From G963674955 sp963674955 (GTDB taxonomy: Bacteria; Desulfobacterota; Desulfovibrionia; Desulfovibrionales; Desulfovibrionaceae): a DNA stretch of 64,000 nt. Below, piece after piece: positions 62,448-64,000 of this stretch. A model generated the notes under the pieces. It did not search any database. It had not been told where the DNA came from and saw only the letters and a program-made list of their open reading frames with translations. The translations under genes and the position numbers were made by a program. Where the stretch lies: assembly GCA_963674955.2 (NCBI GenBank), contig CAXXKR010000004.1:1798001-1862000 (forward strand), read 5' to 3'. Numbering within the stretch: the first letter of the stretch is position 1; each line of letters opens with the position of its first letter.

Positions 62448-62849
62448 CTATGCGGAGCTTGCGCTCTTGACCGCCGCCCTTATCTTGGCCAGCAGATCGC
62501 TCAATTCGCAGGGCTTGAGGAGGTAGTCATATGCCCCGTAGGCTATTCCGTCCTTGGCCGCCTTTTCCGAGCCGTGGCCGGTAAGCATTATCACGGGCAT
62601 GGACGGAACCATCTTCTTGAAGATCTGCAAGACCTCGATCCCGTCCATATCCTCCATTTTCAAGTCAAGCACCGCAACGTCGAAATCCTGCTTCCGCAAG
62701 GTCTGTATGCCAGCCGTGCCGCTGAGCGCAGCGGTTACCGAGATGCCCCTCTTGCCAAGCCTCTTGGTCATGACATCCGAGAACCCGGCCTCATCGTCAA
62801 CCAGCAAGACGCGAATAGCGTCCTGGTCTTGAGCTGAACTGTCCGCCAT
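62448..62849 (-). CDS. Stand-alone response regulator receiver (copy 2)
   Basis: 133 residues: VLLVDDEAGF, VAVLDLKMEDMDG, MLTGHGSEKA and YLLKPCE give a complete active site. Tail ends AAVKSASSA, with no DNA-binding domain. It lies 11 nt after copy 3 and 2 nt before the ORF of copy 1. Likely passes phosphate by protein contact in the same relay. Confidence 0.93.
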   Translation of the reverse strand: MADSSAQDQDAIRVLLVDDEAGFSDVMTKRLGKRGISVTAALSGTAGIQTLRKQDFDVAVLDLKMEDMDGIEVLQIFKKMVPSMPVIMLTGHGSEKAAKDGIAYGAYDYLLKPCELSDLLAKIRAAVKSASSA

Positions 62850-62860
62850 CTGTCCGGTTC

Positions 62861-63289
62861 CTAGTCCCCCCTTCTGAGGGCGATGCTGTAGGCCCGAGCT
62901 TCAACGATCTTCCGCTCGTGGGTCTCTTTCTTGATTCTGGCCGAGTCTATCTTGGCCATAAGCTCGTCCATCTCGCAGGGTTTCATCAGATAGTCGTAAG
63001 CGCCCTGTTTCATGCCGTCTATGGCGCTTTCCACAGTGGCGTGGCCGGTAAGCATGATGACCTCCACCAGCGGATAGCCGGTCTTGATCTTTTGCAGGGC
63101 CTCGATGCCGTCCATTCCCGGCATCTTCACGTCCAGAACCACTATATCGACTTTTTCAGCCGCCAACACGTCCAGTCCCTCCTGGCCGCTGAAGGCGGTA
63201 AGTACATTCAGCCCTCTCTTGTCCAGCCTCTTGGACATGGTCTCCACAAAGGCTTTCTCGTCGTCAACAAGTAAAATTGTTGTTGCCAT
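62861..63289 (-). CDS. Stand-alone response regulator receiver (copy 3)
   Basis: 142 residues: ILLVDDEKAF, IVVLDVKMPGMDG, MLTGHATVES, YLMKPCE. The tail contains a helix with KETHERKIVEARAYS. First of the three consecutive receivers, 136 nt after the kinase gene; a long inverted repeat lies in that gap. Confidence 0.93.
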   Translation of the reverse strand: MATTILLVDDEKAFVETMSKRLDKRGLNVLTAFSGQEGLDVLAAEKVDIVVLDVKMPGMDGIEALQKIKTGYPLVEVIMLTGHATVESAIDGMKQGAYDYLMKPCEMDELMAKIDSARIKKETHERKIVEARAYSIALRRGD

Positions 63290-63341
63290 CTTAAGTTTCC
63301 CCTCCCTTTGTAATCTTAGCTGTACTTCTTTGTCATAGCGG

Positions 63342-63403
63342 CAATTATGCCGAACGGGTCCATTCGAGTTTGAGTTTTACATGCCATGTTTCCGGCATAA
63401 TTG
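63342..63403. promoter_or_regulatory. 11-bp inverted repeat upstream of the receiver genes
   Basis: CAATTATGCCG (63342-63352) is perfectly inverted as CGGCATAATTG (63393-63403), 40 nt apart, with a small ACATG-C-CATGT palindrome between. The gap is the only one of size in the operon, so an operator or processing site is possible. Confidence 0.4.
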
Positions 63404-63425
63404 AAATGATTTTTCAACAATCTCC

Positions 63426-64000
63426 CTAACCGGCCCCGCCTTCGGCGTGCTTTTCACTGCCCGCAGCAGGCATGCGGAGCTTGAAGGTGGTTCCAACATC
63501 CACCGCGCTGTTCACGCTGATCTCTCCACCCATCTTGTTGGTGATTCCGTAGATGATGGACAAGCCCAGCCCTGTGCCCTTTCCCACCGGCTTTGTGGTA
63601 AAAAACGGGTCGAAAAGCCTTTGCAGGTTGGCCTTGGGGATGCCGCAGCCCGAGTCGGACACCAAAAGAAGGATGTCGCCCTTGTCGATGCGGGTCGATA
63701 TCTTCAACTCCCCGCCATTCTTTTCCATTGCGTCGATGGCGTTGTTGATCAGGTTCAAAAGCACCTGCTGCATCTCCGACGGCGATGCGGCCAGGGACGG
63801 CAGGTCCGGACTCAAATCGGTCTCTATGCGCACATTGGCGTATTTGGCCCTCTGCTCGGACAGGGCGGCTATCTCCAGCACCATGTCGTTGAGCTTGACC
63901 TCCTTGACCGTGGGATCGATCTTGCGGGCGAAGCTCAACAGCTTGTGGGTGATCTCCTTGCAGCGCGCCCCTTGAGTCTTGATCTGGAGAAGAGCCCTGT
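63426..64000 (-). CDS. Sensor histidine kinase, C-terminal part (cut by window edge)
   Basis: About 190 residues are visible; the 5' end lies outside. The last bases cover the end of the phosphoacceptor helix (CKEITHKLLSFARK), then a complete HATPase domain: N-box QVLLNLINNAIDAM, G1 DSGCGIP, F-box LFDPFFTTK, G2 GKGTGLGLSI. Such NtrB-like kinases phosphorylate receivers; the three downstream receivers are the obvious partners. Sensor domain not visible. Confidence 0.93.
   Translation of the reverse strand, partial: RALLQIKTQGARCKEITHKLLSFARKIDPTVKEVKLNDMVLEIAALSEQRAKYANVRIETDLSPDLPSLAASPSEMQQVLLNLINNAIDAMEKNGGELKISTRIDKGDILLLVSDSGCGIPKANLQRLFDPFFTTKPVGKGTGLGLSIIYGITNKMGGEISVNSAVDVGTTFKLRMPAAGSEKHAEGGAG

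Overview
This window looks like a chromosomal segment of a Desulfovibrionaceae sulfate reducer, most like Pseudodesulfovibrio. That call is inference from protein style and gene order: a periplasmic or membrane multiheme cytochrome system, a YedE/TusA/DUF3343 sulfur-selenium cluster, an S1 protein with an acidic Ala-Pro-Glu tail, and GC-rich coding DNA on both strands. No sulfate-reduction gene, rRNA, tRNA, CRISPR array or insertion sequence was found.

Layout. 1-3101: a minus-strand Rhs (polymorphic toxin) operon, with a compact Rhs protein followed by small membrane and zinc-ribbon proteins and an Rhs-tip-like fragment. 3313-9564: an NtrC-type activator with a degenerate receiver, azlCD with an MBL hydrolase, sppA and rpsA. 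9565-10119 is a long rpsA upstream region with a highly folded element. 10120-11670: phoU and pstB behind a Pho-box-like promoter. 11709-15972: a frameshifted AMIN protein, a glycosyltransferase, a lone Hpt, an exported acetolactate decarboxylase and an MFS carrier. 16054-22830: a YgjP-like metalloprotein, uvrA, and eno-folD-NmrA. 23011-25428: an AT-rich KAP P-loop NTPase inserted between eno and coaX, the best candidate for horizontally acquired defence. 26325-30002: two CydA-like membrane proteins, the second fused to eight CXXCH haem sites. 30015-37183: acyltransferase, aminotransferase, LysR, purD-purE and lrp-ald. 37359-41143: a five-gene sulfur/selenium operon divergent from a MerR regulator. 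41220-47344: htpG and amtB-glnB-glnD. 47642-50780: a zinc cluster (permease, TIGR03943-like protein, ZnuA, Zur-like regulator) around a perfect palindrome. 50857-57111: hydantoinase-like protein, histone-deacetylase-like protein, MscS channel, UbiA, glycosyltransferase. 57313-64000: a phosphorelay operon (histidine kinase, three paralogous stand-alone receivers, TauE/SafE carrier, membrane partner, PEP-synthase-like protein).

The genes cover core metabolism (eno, folD, coaX, purDE, ald), nitrogen (amtB-glnB-glnD), phosphate and zinc homeostasis, respiration and signalling. Four apparent +1 insertions in homopolymer runs, in three genes, suggest either sequencing over-calls or recent decay. 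Starts were chosen by ribosome-binding sites; several genes use GTG or TTG, and glnD may use CTG.
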